Positions 1-8,957 of a DNA stretch of 42,217 nucleotides are shown in pieces. The position numbers were made by a program, and so were the translations under genes. The first letter of the stretch is position 1; every line of letters starts with the position of its first letter. The notes under the pieces are model-generated. The model did not search any database. It was not told the origin of the DNA and saw only the letters and a program-made list of their open reading frames with translations. This DNA comes from Porphyromonadaceae bacterium UBA4702 (lineage in GTDB: Bacteria; Bacteroidota; Bacteroidia; Bacteroidales; Muribaculaceae), in assembly GCA_002404675.1 (NCBI GenBank), contig DHKE01000016.1, positions 1 through 42,217 on the forward strand, written 5' to 3'.

Positions 1-711
1 CTGGTGAGAGAAATCAGCTGGACCAACAATCTCGTGCTACTCAGCCGGACTAAAACTCCCGAAGAGAAGCTGTTTTATCTCACAAAATGTATCGAAGAAC
101 GCTACTCAAAACGTGAGCTGGAACGCCAAATAGACAGTGCGCTTTATGAACGCTCGCTTTCCGATGCCAAAATCATCTCGCCGGTGGTGAGAGAATTGGC
201 GCCCAGTGCAGAAGCGGTGTTCCGAGACAATTATGTCTTTGAGTTTGTTGCAGGCAAAGCTATCAGAAACGAAAACTCTCTCCGTGCAGCTTTGATAAGC
301 CAAATGAGGGACTTCATTCTTGAAATAGGGAAAGACTTCATCTACATTGACCAGGAGTATCGGCTGCAGGTGGGGCAAAGCGATTTCAGGATAGACCTTC
401 TGTTCTATCACCGCGAGCTGCAATGCTTGGTCGCCTTTGAGCTGAAGATGGAGAAGTTCAAACCCGAACATTTGGGGCAATTAAACTTCTACCTCGAAGC
501 CCTCGACCGCGATGTCAAGAAGCCGAAGGAAAACCCGAGCATCGGAGTCCTGCTCTGCAAAGACAAAGACAACGACGTAGTAGAATATGCCCTAAGCCGC
601 TCGCTGTCTCCAACACTTGTGGCAGAATACCGCCTGTGCTTGCCTGACAAGAAACTCCTGCAACAAAAGATGAAAGAGATAGAAAACAACCAAAAACCGG
701 AGGAGGAGTGA
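1..711 (+). CDS. PDDEXK nuclease domain protein (DUF1016/YhcG family), 5' partial
   Basis: The reading frame is open at the first base of the window, so the gene begins upstream and only about 235 C-terminal residues are seen; family members are usually about 330-380 residues. The visible part starts in the ISWTNN..LLSR segment typical of the DUF1016 N-terminal domain and continues into the PDDEXK nuclease-like domain. Counting from the GTG at position 4, the putative active site is D131 (FRIDLLFY), E146-x-K148 (AFELKME) and Q159 (LGQLNFYL). Family members often lie beside restriction-modification genes and are thought to act on DNA, but the substrate is not known; no restriction gene is visible here because the upstream side is cut off. 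The end is acidic and charged and stops at TGA 709-711. The family call is firm; the function is uncertain. Confidence 0.85.
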   Translation: MVREISWTNNLVLLSRTKTPEEKLFYLTKCIEERYSKRELERQIDSALYERSLSDAKIISPVVRELAPSAEAVFRDNYVFEFVAGKAIRNENSLRAALISQMRDFILEIGKDFIYIDQEYRLQVGQSDFRIDLLFYHRELQCLVAFELKMEKFKPEHLGQLNFYLEALDRDVKKPKENPSIGVLLCKDKDNDVVEYALSRSLSPTLVAEYRLCLPDKKLLQQKMKEIENNQKPEEE

Positions 712-926
712 CTATGAAGCGATAAGATTATGACAGTGCGGCTTCTGTCGATTAACGAGGACGGTGCGGCTGGATTTGGGCATTTTTGTCGATTAAGCGC
801 GTGGGCATGAGCAGCACGGCAGTTCGGGTGCGGTTAACGGCTTATGTACACTATTTAACACGGCATTTCTATGGATATTCCGAATAAATAACTACTTTTG
901 CAATTAGAACCTTTTATAACTATTCT
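712..926. other. Intergenic region with short direct repeats
   Basis: This gap holds no convincing gene. The ten-base word TGTCGATTAA occurs twice, at 746-755 and 787-796, and GTGCGG is repeated around both copies. The only clear signal is the promoter-like box at 893-900. No terminator for the upstream nuclease gene is evident. Confidence 0.4.
893..900 (+). promoter_or_regulatory. Bacteroidetes-type -7 box for the 927 gene
   Basis: TACTTTTG matches TAnnTTTG exactly and lies 26 bp upstream of the ATG. No good -33 TTTG is visible at the usual spacing. Confidence 0.5.
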
Positions 927-2558
927 ATGAAGAAAATTTTTCTCACACTGGCCCTGTTGGGGAGTATGTGCGGATTTGCCGCTGCCGAAGAGCCTGACGC
1001 TGTCGCTCCGCTGAAGGGCGATGTGCTCGACTGGGAAAAATATTCGTTTCCAATCTCTGCTGCCATCGCCGCAAGTTGCGAGACATACCGCGTAGCCCTC
1101 GTGGCACAGAGCCAGAACGGACACAACACCGTCCTCGACAAGGTGCGCATCTTCGTACCCGCCAACAAGGACCTCGAGGCATCCTCGCCCGTCGCTCCCG
1201 AAATGGTATATTCCGGCAACGACATCAACCTGTCGTTCACCCTCGCCAACAACGGCCAGACAGCCGTCAATGCCGCCGACTATACCCTCTCGCTCGTGAC
1301 TGACTATCCCACGCCCATCACCATGCCCGAGAACGCCGACATCCCGGCTCTCGGCTCTGCAATGGTCAGCGTGACAGTCCCCGTGACCGCAATTGAAGCC
1401 CGCAACGCCGACACATACCATTTCGCCCTCAACGTTGAATACTCCGGCGACGAGAACCTCGCCAACAACACCTCCGCTCCAGCCGAGGTCAGTGTGCAGT
1501 TCGTAGTGGGCGACACTGCCTCCAACCCCGTTGCAGAACAACAGGAGGACGGCTCGATCAAGCTGACCTGGGACGCTGCCGGCGACCAGACAGAGCCCCT
1601 CAACGTAGGCACTTCCTTCGAGAACATGGAGGCCGGCTTCACCGGCCCGTGGGACGGCTTCACAAGCCTCGACCTCGACGCTGCTGCCGGCGACACGTAC
1701 TATCTCACTTCGGGTAGCGCGTTCAACGTGGTCAGCAAGCCCGCATTCCCCAAGGGCAGCGACGGCGACAACATGATCGGTCTCACACTCGGCGCCAACA
1801 AGCAGCAGGACGACTGGCTCATCTCTCCGCTCCTCGACTGCCCGCAGGGCTCGATGATGAACCTCTCGTTCCTCATCGCCACCAAGAAGTTCTCCTCCAG
1901 CTCATATTACTACTCTATGGAGATACTCTACTCCACTGAGGAGGAGTATGACGCCGCACAGCCCGCGACGGTCTTCTCGCATGTCGTAGCCACCAAGACC
2001 TCAAGCCTCTCTTACGGCGACTTCATCATGTCCGAGACATTCGTGCCTATCAACATCGCCGGCATACCCGCCGAAGCCAAGCGCATCGCTATACACTTCA
2101 AGTCGAAGCTCTCGCTGCCCAGCGCAATGTGGATAGACAACATACGCATCACCGAGAACGTCACCAACCCGCTCCTCGGCTACAATGTCTATGAGGAAGG
2201 CGTGGCCCGCGTCAACGACGCAACAGTACCCGCCGCGCAGACAACGTACAGCATCGCCGACACCGACATCCACGACCGCCAGTACTTCATCACCGCAGTC
2301 TACCCGGCCGGCGAGTCCGAGCCTTCGGAGCTGACGAGCCTCATCACCGCAGTTGACGAGATCGGCAGCGACGGCCTGACCGTCTACACGACAGCCGACG
2401 GCCTCTATGTGACAGGCGTGACCGGACAGGTGACGGTATACGACATTCAGGGCCGCATAGCAGCATCTGTAAGCTGTGACGCACTGGTGCGCCTCGCTCC
2501 CGGCATCTACATCGTACGAGCCGGCAACGAAGTCCGCCGCGTCATGATCCGAAAATAA
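927..2558 (+). CDS. Secreted choice-of-anchor J (cleaved adhesin) protein with T9SS-like sorting domain
   Basis: The product has 543 residues and starts with a clear signal peptide (MKKIFLTLALLGSMCGFAAA). Residues about 32-76 (DWEKYSFPI to VLDKVRIF) resemble only the last strands of a jelly-roll choice-of-anchor J domain. A CARDB-like segment follows at about 80-190 (FTLANNGQTAVNAADYTLSL). A complete choice-of-anchor J/cleaved adhesin domain spans about 225-405 (DDWLISPLLDC, MWIDNIRIT), then an Fn3-like segment. The C-terminus at about 478-543 (VTVYDIQGRI, LAPGIYIVR, ending in basic residues) resembles type IX secretion sorting domains. It is therefore predicted to be a surface or secreted protein, perhaps binding glycan or protein; no catalytic domain is seen. 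The joining of a signal peptide directly to a half-domain suggests an internal deletion. It has its own promoter box and a strong terminator, so it is probably monocistronic. Confidence 0.75.
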   Translation: MKKIFLTLALLGSMCGFAAAEEPDAVAPLKGDVLDWEKYSFPISAAIAASCETYRVALVAQSQNGHNTVLDKVRIFVPANKDLEASSPVAPEMVYSGNDINLSFTLANNGQTAVNAADYTLSLVTDYPTPITMPENADIPALGSAMVSVTVPVTAIEARNADTYHFALNVEYSGDENLANNTSAPAEVSVQFVVGDTASNPVAEQQEDGSIKLTWDAAGDQTEPLNVGTSFENMEAGFTGPWDGFTSLDLDAAAGDTYYLTSGSAFNVVSKPAFPKGSDGDNMIGLTLGANKQQDDWLISPLLDCPQGSMMNLSFLIATKKFSSSSYYYSMEILYSTEEEYDAAQPATVFSHVVATKTSSLSYGDFIMSETFVPINIAGIPAEAKRIAIHFKSKLSLPSAMWIDNIRITENVTNPLLGYNVYEEGVARVNDATVPAAQTTYSIADTDIHDRQYFITAVYPAGESEPSELTSLITAVDEIGSDGLTVYTTADGLYVTGVTGQVTVYDIQGRIAASVSCDALVRLAPGIYIVRAGNEVRRVMIRK

Positions 2559-2574
2559 TTTCCAAATCCCATAC

Positions 2575-2615
2575 AAGCAAGCAGGGGGGCGCGGATGCGC
2601 CCCCCTGCTTGCTTT
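2575..2615 (+). terminator. Strong hairpin terminator after the 927 gene
   Basis: A perfect 18-bp stem (2575-2592 pairing with 2597-2614) with a GGAT loop starts 16 bp after the stop codon. The stem contains a run of six G against six C. Only a short T tract follows. Confidence 0.8.
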
Positions 2616-2631
2616 CCTAATCAGCGCCTCT

Positions 2632-2662
2632 TTTGCAATTCAAAATTTTATTCGTATCTTTA
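2632..2662 (+). promoter_or_regulatory. Promoter for the MazG-like gene
   Basis: TTTG at 2632-2635 is followed after 19 bp by TATCTTTA at 2655-2662, one base off TAnnTTTG. The ATG is 54 bp downstream. Confidence 0.5.
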
Positions 2663-2716
2663 CAACTGGATTACCCACACAATTCGTTATAGAGCAAATA
2701 AGACAGTTGAAAGAAC

Positions 2717-3091
2717 ATGGAGATACGGGAAGCGCAGCGGGCCGTTGACCGCTGGATAAGGACTTACGGCAACGGTTATTTCGACGAACTGACCAACATG
2801 GCGATACTCGCCGAGGAGGTCGGCGAGGTGGCCCGCATCATCTCGCGGGTTTACGGCCGCCAAGTAGCCAAGAAGGGAGACCTCGACAAGAATCTCGGTG
2901 ACGAGCTGGCTGACGTGATGTGGGTGGTGATGTGCCTCGCCAACCAGACGGGCGTTGACCTGACAGAGGCGTTGCTTGCATCTATCGATAAAAAGACGCG
3001 GCGCGACGCCGGCCGCTTCCGCGACGCTGCATCGCCAGCCGCCGCTCCACAGCCCGAAAAAGACGCCAATAAGGGGCAACACGCTTCATAA
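2717..3091 (+). CDS. MazG-like nucleotide pyrophosphohydrolase
   Basis: This 124-residue protein has the all-alpha MazG/dUTPase-like fold signature: E33-E34-x-x-E37 (AEEVGEVAR) and E63-x-x-D66 (GDELADVMW), the acidic residues that bind Mg2+ in this superfamily. The length fits a single-domain MazG-like enzyme rather than the two-domain MazG of E. coli. Such enzymes hydrolyse (d)NTPs to the monophosphate and pyrophosphate in the cytoplasm, often as house-cleaning enzymes; the substrate here cannot be read from sequence. The tail after about residue 100 (AASPAAAPQPEKD) is Ala/Pro-rich and probably disordered. The gene sits between two promoters and appears monocistronic. Confidence 0.85.
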   Translation: MEIREAQRAVDRWIRTYGNGYFDELTNMAILAEEVGEVARIISRVYGRQVAKKGDLDKNLGDELADVMWVVMCLANQTGVDLTEALLASIDKKTRRDAGRFRDAASPAAAPQPEKDANKGQHAS

Positions 3092-3135
3092 ACAGCCTTT
3101 TTTCGCGAAAAACGCACGTTGTCAGGGGCTGCATG

Positions 3136-3166
3136 TTGGCATAGTCGCATACTTTTATTAACTTTG
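3136..3166 (+). promoter_or_regulatory. Promoter of the polysaccharide operon
   Basis: TTG at 3136-3138 and TAACTTTG at 3159-3166 are 20 bp apart. This is the only good promoter before the eight-gene operon. Transcription from it gives a leader of about 80 nt before the ATG at 3252. Confidence 0.65.
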
Positions 3167-3251
3167 TGGCATAATATGCGCCTGCGCGGTGTGCGTTTGG
3201 CGAGTTATTGCCGCTGCCGGCACCGGCAGCGCAGCCCCAATACAGACTGTA

Positions 3252-5726
3252 ATGAGACAAAAGATATTATTCGTTGCCCTCGCGCTGCTGACAGCCGTAA
3301 TGGTGTCGGCACGCATGACCGACATGGAGGTCATGAACTACATACAGAGACAGACCGAAGCCGGCAAGTCCGAGCAACAGATAGGCCGTGAACTTGTGGC
3401 CCGGGGCGTGACCCCGGAGCAGGTGGAGCGCATCAAGGCGCAGTATGACTCGCAGTCAAAGGGCAAGACAGCCACCAGCTCGGCAACCGACAAGATAAGC
3501 AGCACCCGCTCCACACGCACCTCTCAGTCAGGGCGCATCGACAACAACGTCAACACACGCAGCGAGCGCGAGGCGTCCCGCGTCGGCAACATCAGCGTTG
3601 ACGACAGCTATGACAACAACGCTGACGCGGCATACGGCCAGCAGGAATATACGGAAAACCGTGAGGAAGAGCGCGAGATATTCGGCCACAACGTGTTCAG
3701 CGAGACCAACCTGACGTTTGCGCCTGGCGAGAACCTGGCGACACCGCAGAACTACCGCCTCGGCCCGGGCGACGAGGTGATCATCGACCTGTGGGGAGAA
3801 AATGAGGAGCATATCCGCCAGACCATATCGCCCGAAGGCAACATCATGGTGGCGCAGCTCGGCCCGATATACCTGAGCGGCAAGACGGTGCAGGAAGCCG
3901 ACAAGGTGGTGCGCGAGAAATTCTCGCACAAGTACGGCGGCGTAGCAGACGCACGCTCTGCCATAAGCCTCTCGCTGGGGCAGACACGCTCCATACAGGT
4001 CAACGTGATGGGCGAGGTCGCCACTCCGGGCACATACCAGATGTCGCCCTTCGCGACAGTGTTCCATGCCCTCTACAATGCCGGCGGCATCAACAACATA
4101 GGCACGCTGCGCAACATCGAGGTGCTGCGCGGCGGCAAGAAAGTCGCCACCGTCGACATATACGACTACCTGTTCCGCGGACGGCAGAAGGGCAACATAC
4201 GCCTCGAGGAGGGCGATGTCATCATCGTCTCGCCATACAAGCAGCTAGTGCGCGTGGACGGCGATGTCAAGCGCCCGATGTACTATGAGCTGAAAGAGGG
4301 GGAGACCGTGGGCAATGTCATCAACTATGCCGGAGGCTTCGCCGGCGACGCATACAGCGAGATGGTGCGCGTGGCTCGCCACAACGGCCGCGAGAACGAA
4401 CTCGTCAACGTCGAAAAACAGCAATACTCGTCATTCCGTCTGCATGACGGCGACGTGCTGACCGTAGGCGCTATCATGGACCGATACAGCAACCGCGTGG
4501 AACTGCGCGGCGCAGTGCAGCGCCCCGGCATGTACGCCCTCGGCACAGAGATATTCACTGTCCGCGACCTGATAAACAAGGCCGACGGCCTGCTCGAGGA
4601 CGCATATACGGGCCGCGTGATGCTCTACCGCGAGGCTAAAGACCTGTCGCTCGAAGTGGAGGCAATAGACCTTGGGGCAATCCTGCAGGGCCGCGCTGCC
4701 GACATCGAGCTGCGCCGCAATGACTTGCTGGTCGTCTCGAGCGTGCGCGAACTGAACGACAGCGGAGAACTGACCATAGAGGGCGAAGTGGCGCGTCCAG
4801 GCACATACCCGTATGCAGCCGGCACTACCGTCGAGGACCTGATAGTCCGGGCCGGCGGCTTGCTGCAGGGAGCGTCAACCTCGCGTGTCGAGGTGTCGCG
4901 CCGCATCACCGACCCCGCTGCCAACGAGGCAAGCGACCGCCTGTCCGAAATTTACACCCTGTCAATAGACAAGGGCCTCATGGTAGGCGAGGGGTCCGGC
5001 TTCAAGCTCGAGCCGTATGACATGGTGACGATACGCCGCAGCCCAGGCTACCAGCCGCAGGAGTTTGTCACCGTAGGCGGCGAAATCGCTTTCGCCGGCC
5101 CGTATGCGCTCACCTCGCGCACAGAGCGGCTCTCCGACGTGGTCAAGCGTGCCGGCGGCATCACCGCCCACGCTTACCTGAAAGGCGCGTCACTCATACG
5201 CCGCATGACCGAAGAGGAAATCAAGACACGCCGCGAGTCTATAGAAATGGCCCAGCTCACCGAGGGCAACGACTCTATCTCCGTGAAACGCATCGCCTTC
5301 AGCGAATACTACAACGTGGGCATCAACCTCGAGAAGGCTCTCGCCAACCCCGGCAGCGAGCATGACATCGTGCTGAAGCGCGGCGACCGCCTATACATCC
5401 CCGAACTGACGTTCACCGTATCTATCGCCGGAGAGGTGATGAAGCCCAACACGGTGACATACCAGAAGGGCAAGCGCGTCAAGGACTACATAGACTTTGC
5501 CGGCGGATACACCGACGGAGCCAACAAGAAGAAAGTGTACATCGTCTACATGAACGGCAACATAACCAAGGCGAAGGGAAGCACGCCCCTCGAACCGGGA
5601 TGCCAGATCATCGTGCCGACCAAGACTGCCAAGAAAGGCAATTCATTTGCCGAAATCATGGGGTACATCTCTTCATTCGCGTCGCTCGGCGTGATGGCAG
5701 CGTCAATAGCCTCGCTCCTCAAGTAG
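3252..5726 (+). CDS. SLBB-domain polysaccharide export protein (Wza-like)
   Basis: The start at 3252 gives a proper signal peptide (MRQKILFVALALLTAVMVSA); an in-frame upstream ATG at 3189 would add 21 non-signal residues, so it is rejected. The mature part has a short helical region (IGRELVARGVTPEQVERI), then the Poly_export domain at about residue 165 (YRLGPGDEVIIDLWGE). Six SLBB-like repeats begin near residues 249, 332, 416, 505, 606 and 721, each with a GEV.xPGxY-type turn and an AGG motif. The C-terminus (800-824) is hydrophobic, as in other Bacteroidetes export proteins. At 824 residues it is about twice the size of E. coli Wza, because of the extra SLBB units. It probably forms the periplasmic and outer-membrane exit channel for the polymer made by the downstream genes. 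It is first in the operon; the chain-length gene follows after 25 bp. Confidence 0.9.
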   Translation: MRQKILFVALALLTAVMVSARMTDMEVMNYIQRQTEAGKSEQQIGRELVARGVTPEQVERIKAQYDSQSKGKTATSSATDKISSTRSTRTSQSGRIDNNVNTRSEREASRVGNISVDDSYDNNADAAYGQQEYTENREEEREIFGHNVFSETNLTFAPGENLATPQNYRLGPGDEVIIDLWGENEEHIRQTISPEGNIMVAQLGPIYLSGKTVQEADKVVREKFSHKYGGVADARSAISLSLGQTRSIQVNVMGEVATPGTYQMSPFATVFHALYNAGGINNIGTLRNIEVLRGGKKVATVDIYDYLFRGRQKGNIRLEEGDVIIVSPYKQLVRVDGDVKRPMYYELKEGETVGNVINYAGGFAGDAYSEMVRVARHNGRENELVNVEKQQYSSFRLHDGDVLTVGAIMDRYSNRVELRGAVQRPGMYALGTEIFTVRDLINKADGLLEDAYTGRVMLYREAKDLSLEVEAIDLGAILQGRAADIELRRNDLLVVSSVRELNDSGELTIEGEVARPGTYPYAAGTTVEDLIVRAGGLLQGASTSRVEVSRRITDPAANEASDRLSEIYTLSIDKGLMVGEGSGFKLEPYDMVTIRRSPGYQPQEFVTVGGEIAFAGPYALTSRTERLSDVVKRAGGITAHAYLKGASLIRRMTEEEIKTRRESIEMAQLTEGNDSISVKRIAFSEYYNVGINLEKALANPGSEHDIVLKRGDRLYIPELTFTVSIAGEVMKPNTVTYQKGKRVKDYIDFAGGYTDGANKKKVYIVYMNGNITKAKGSTPLEPGCQIIVPTKTAKKGNSFAEIMGYISSFASLGVMAASIASLLK

Positions 5727-5751
5727 CCGGCATACAAAACACCTGACAGAC

Positions 5752-6963
5752 ATGGAAGACAACAACCATAACGAGCGGTCACGCGAAGTGACCATTGCCG
5801 ATGTCATAGCACGCCTGTGGACTCGCAAGTATGTGCTGATGATATGGGTGGCGATAGGCATCGGCATCGGGCTGACCATCGGGTTCGGAACGCCCAAGGA
5901 ATATCAGGCGCGTATGCGCATGGTGCCTGAATCAACGGAATCCGCATCCGGCATGTCCGCCACGCTTGCTGCACTCGGCATGGGCTCGGAGGTATCGACC
6001 GAAGACGCCTACAACCCGACGCTGTACCCCGACATCGTCAGCTCGATACCCTTCATCACCGGGCTGTTCGACGTGGAGGTGCAGACATCTCTCTCTGACA
6101 CCACCTACACCGTGCGCGAATACATGGAGCACCATACCGCCTCGCCTTGGTGGGAGTTCAGCAGCAGCGAGGAGGACGAAACACCCAAGAAGCCCGGGGA
6201 GATAATCGACCCGTTCCGCCTCACCAAGGGCGAAACCGCGCTCTACAAGGCCCTGAACAAGTGCATAACCACAGACATAGACAAGCGCACCGCTGAGGTC
6301 TCAATAACCGTCTCAATGCAAGACCCGCTCGTGGCTGCACTGCTCACCGACACCATCGCCGCACGCCTGCAGGAGTACATCATCGACTACCGCACAGCCA
6401 AGGCCCGCAACGACCTGGAACACGCCATAACAATCAACGAAGAGGCAAAGAAGCAGTATTTCGACGCGCAACAGGCGTATGCCGACTACATGGACCGCAA
6501 CCAGGGGCTTGCCCTGTACTCCGCGCAGACGGTGCGCGACCGCCTGAACAACGACATGCAGCTCGCCTTCAACCTCTACAACCAGACCTCGCAGCGTGTG
6601 CAGCAATGCGAGGCTAAGGTGCAAGAGGTTACGCCGGCGTTTGCCGTCGTCGAGCCGTCAACCGTCCCGGTCAAGGCATACGCGCCGCGCAAGACCTTAA
6701 TCCTCGCTGCATGGATGCTCATCATGTTCCTTGCCGGAGCGGTGCAGACATGCTTCCCACTGTTCTTCTCGCAGTCATTCCGCCGCCGGCTCTCCAGCAC
6801 CATCGGCAAGCACGGCGACAACAGCAATAACAGCGGCGGCAACGAAGACGGCAATCCCGGCACAGACTTAGACGACACATATATCCTCGAGGACGACGCC
6901 ACAGACACCTACACGCAGGACGATGCCACGTACGCCTCTACAGAGCCGCCCCGTGGACAGTAA
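5752..6963 (+). CDS. Wzz-family polysaccharide chain-length determinant
   Basis: This 403-residue protein has the Wzz topology: a cytoplasmic start (SREVTIADVIARLWTRKY), a membrane helix at about 27-46, a long periplasmic region with a helical stretch (residues about 200-290), and a second membrane helix at about 314-338 preceded by the PRKT motif. It is a polysaccharide co-polymerase in the inner membrane, expected to set polymer length together with the polymerase and export channel. No Walker A/B motif is present, so the tyrosine kinase domain found in many co-polymerases is absent. Instead a tail of about 65 residues rich in Asn, Gly, Asp and Thr follows the second helix, which is unusual. 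It lies between the export and polymerase genes with gaps of about 20-25 bp. Confidence 0.85.
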   Translation: MEDNNHNERSREVTIADVIARLWTRKYVLMIWVAIGIGIGLTIGFGTPKEYQARMRMVPESTESASGMSATLAALGMGSEVSTEDAYNPTLYPDIVSSIPFITGLFDVEVQTSLSDTTYTVREYMEHHTASPWWEFSSSEEDETPKKPGEIIDPFRLTKGETALYKALNKCITTDIDKRTAEVSITVSMQDPLVAALLTDTIAARLQEYIIDYRTAKARNDLEHAITINEEAKKQYFDAQQAYADYMDRNQGLALYSAQTVRDRLNNDMQLAFNLYNQTSQRVQQCEAKVQEVTPAFAVVEPSTVPVKAYAPRKTLILAAWMLIMFLAGAVQTCFPLFFSQSFRRRLSSTIGKHGDNSNNSGGNEDGNPGTDLDDTYILEDDATDTYTQDDATYASTEPPRGQ

Positions 6964-6984
6964 CAGCCTCGACACCAGCGACTG

Positions 6985-8124
6985 ATGATACCGTACCTCA
7001 TACCGCTGATACTTATCATCGCCGGCATCATGTTTTATGATGTCCAGGACCGCACCACAAACCGCCGCTGGCTCTACTGGCTCATATACATATACATCGT
7101 CGTGCTGTTCGGGCTGCGCTACCGCATCGGCTGGGACACGCTCGGCTACATGATGTTCTACGAGGATTTTCCGACATTCGCCACCGCCAGCGAGGCCTCG
7201 CTCGACGAGTTCGGGCAGATGCAGCCAGGCATACAGTTCCTGTGGCTGTGCCTCAAGTCAATAGGTGCGCCGTTCTGGGTTTACCAGTTGATACACAGCA
7301 CATTCATCAATGCCGTCATATTCTGGTTCATCAAGCGCAACACCCGCTACTGGTTCTGCGGGCTGCTGATATACTACCTGTGCTACTGCATCTATTTCAA
7401 CACCGAAATCATGCGCGAGAGCATCGCGATAGCCATCTTCATGATGAGCTACAAGCATCTCGAGAAGCGGCGGTGGATACGCTACTACATCTGTGTGGCA
7501 ACAGCGTACATGTTCCATGTCTCTGCACTTATACTCGCTGTCTATCCGCTCGCCATAATCTTCAACCTGCGCTTCGACAAAAAACTAATCATCGGAGTAT
7601 TGGCAGTAGTAGGTGTGCTCTTGCTTGCACGCGGATATGTGCTTGACTTGGTCGGCATTTTCGGTCAGACATATGGGCAAAAACTGATGAAATATTCATC
7701 AGACTTGAGTACAGGCAACATAAACAGCAACTGGATGATACTCCGGTTCATACGCTACGTGGTATTCCCGGCCTCGCTGTGCCTGATATGGAAATACAAG
7801 CTCAAGCGTGAAATCAAGTACGAGGCAATGATATGCCTGTTCATCATTTTCGGCGCGGGTATCCTCGTGTTCCAGGAGATGTTTGTACGCATGACAAACT
7901 ATCCTATGCCGTTCCTTTATGTATGGATAGCATCAATACTCGGCACAGGCATACGCATTCCATCGCGAAGAAAAATGATGGCATACGCATTGCTTGCCGT
8001 TGTTATGCTGCTGAATACATACGAAACAGTACGAATGACCATTGATTTCCACACGTTTGCACCATACTCTTGGGTTGTAAACCCGGAAAAGGACAAGGTG
8101 CGCGAGAGTCTAACCAATTTTTGA
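6985..8124 (+). CDS. EpsG-family polysaccharide polymerase (Wzy-like)
   Basis: The 379-residue product is strongly hydrophobic, with about ten membrane segments and the EpsG-family N-terminal pattern: a first helix, the charged loop RTTNRRWLYW, then FGLRYRIGWDTLGYMMFYE. The RYxxGxDTxxY signature is typical of this family. Members are inner-membrane proteins predicted to polymerise repeat units in Wzx/Wzy systems. The gene follows the chain-length gene after 21 bp, the position expected for a Wzy. Polymerase activity is inferred from family and context; no catalytic residues can be assigned. Confidence 0.8.
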   Translation: MIPYLIPLILIIAGIMFYDVQDRTTNRRWLYWLIYIYIVVLFGLRYRIGWDTLGYMMFYEDFPTFATASEASLDEFGQMQPGIQFLWLCLKSIGAPFWVYQLIHSTFINAVIFWFIKRNTRYWFCGLLIYYLCYCIYFNTEIMRESIAIAIFMMSYKHLEKRRWIRYYICVATAYMFHVSALILAVYPLAIIFNLRFDKKLIIGVLAVVGVLLLARGYVLDLVGIFGQTYGQKLMKYSSDLSTGNINSNWMILRFIRYVVFPASLCLIWKYKLKREIKYEAMICLFIIFGAGILVFQEMFVRMTNYPMPFLYVWIASILGTGIRIPSRRKMMAYALLAVVMLLNTYETVRMTIDFHTFAPYSWVVNPEKDKVRESLTNF

Positions 8125-8134
8125 TTACGGCATT

Positions 8135-8953
8135 ATGAGGACAGCAATACTGATGGCGACATACAACGGTGGCAAGTACCTGCGCGAGCAGCTCGACTCC
8201 ATTCTCGCACAGACATGCCGCGACTACCTCCTGTACATACGCGATGACGGCTCGACCGACGACACGCCGCAGATACTCACGCAATACGCATCGCAGGACA
8301 GCCGCATACGCATCGTCAATGACACGGTCAAGCACCGTGGCTGCGGCGGCAGCTTCCGCTACCTCACAGAGACTGCCGATGCCGACTGCTACCTGTTTTC
8401 CGACCAGGACGACGTATGGCTGCCAGAAAAGGTAGAGCGGACACTCGACAGGCTGAACGCTTTGGACGACAGCATGCCCGCTGCCGTGCATACAGACCTG
8501 CAAGTGGTGGACGAAAGCCTCAAGCCGCTGCACCCGTCGTTCTTCCGCCTTACGCACCGCGAGCCGGAAAAAGCGTCTCGCCTGGCGTATACCTGCGCAT
8601 ACCCGACTGTAACCGGCTGCACAGCAGCGTTCAACCGCCGCGCCCGCGACCTTATGGTTGCTGCGCCGCCGGTGCATTGCCTACACGACCGGCTGCTGAG
8701 CCTCGTTGTCGCCGCTGCCGGAGGAACAATAGACTGGCTGCCGGAAGCAACCGTGCTGTACCGCCAGCACTCGTCAAACGTGCTCGGCGCAACCGCCGAA
8801 AGGTCTGCGGCACAGAAACTGTCGCGCATACGTGCCTCGTGGCGAGACAACCGCCAGTGGTATGATGATGTACGCGCCGTAGCCGGCATTTCCGCCGCCA
8901 AATTCATAGCATACAAAATACGGTACCTCATACCGCGTTTATTCAGCAGGTGA
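8135..8953 (+). CDS. Glycosyltransferase family 2 (rhamnosyltransferase-like)
   Basis: This 272-residue GT-A enzyme opens with the nucleotide-binding strand ILMATYNGGKYLREQLDSI, followed by RDDGSTDDT and the metal-binding region FSDQDDVWLP. A later TGCTAAFNRR..HDRLLSLV segment matches the acceptor-side half of alpha-1,3-rhamnosyltransferase-like GT2 proteins. It would add one sugar to the lipid-linked repeat unit on the cytoplasmic side; donor and linkage are not readable. Its closest relative in the window is the next gene, with which it shares a 27-nt identical stretch over the DQDDVW codons (8400-8426 and 9211-9237), so the pair looks like an old tandem duplication. It is 10 bp after the polymerase gene. 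Confidence 0.88.
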   Translation: MRTAILMATYNGGKYLREQLDSILAQTCRDYLLYIRDDGSTDDTPQILTQYASQDSRIRIVNDTVKHRGCGGSFRYLTETADADCYLFSDQDDVWLPEKVERTLDRLNALDDSMPAAVHTDLQVVDESLKPLHPSFFRLTHREPEKASRLAYTCAYPTVTGCTAAFNRRARDLMVAAPPVHCLHDRLLSLVVAAAGGTIDWLPEATVLYRQHSSNVLGATAERSAAQKLSRIRASWRDNRQWYDDVRAVAGISAAKFIAYKIRYLIPRLFSR

Positions 8954-8957
8954 CACC

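Noticed and set aside
746..796. Repeated TGTCGATTAA as a possible CRISPR or integration site
   Set aside because: Only two short copies with no further periodicity and no cas or integrase gene.
3189..3251. Upstream extension of the SLBB export protein
   Set aside because: It would put 21 residues before a clear signal peptide.
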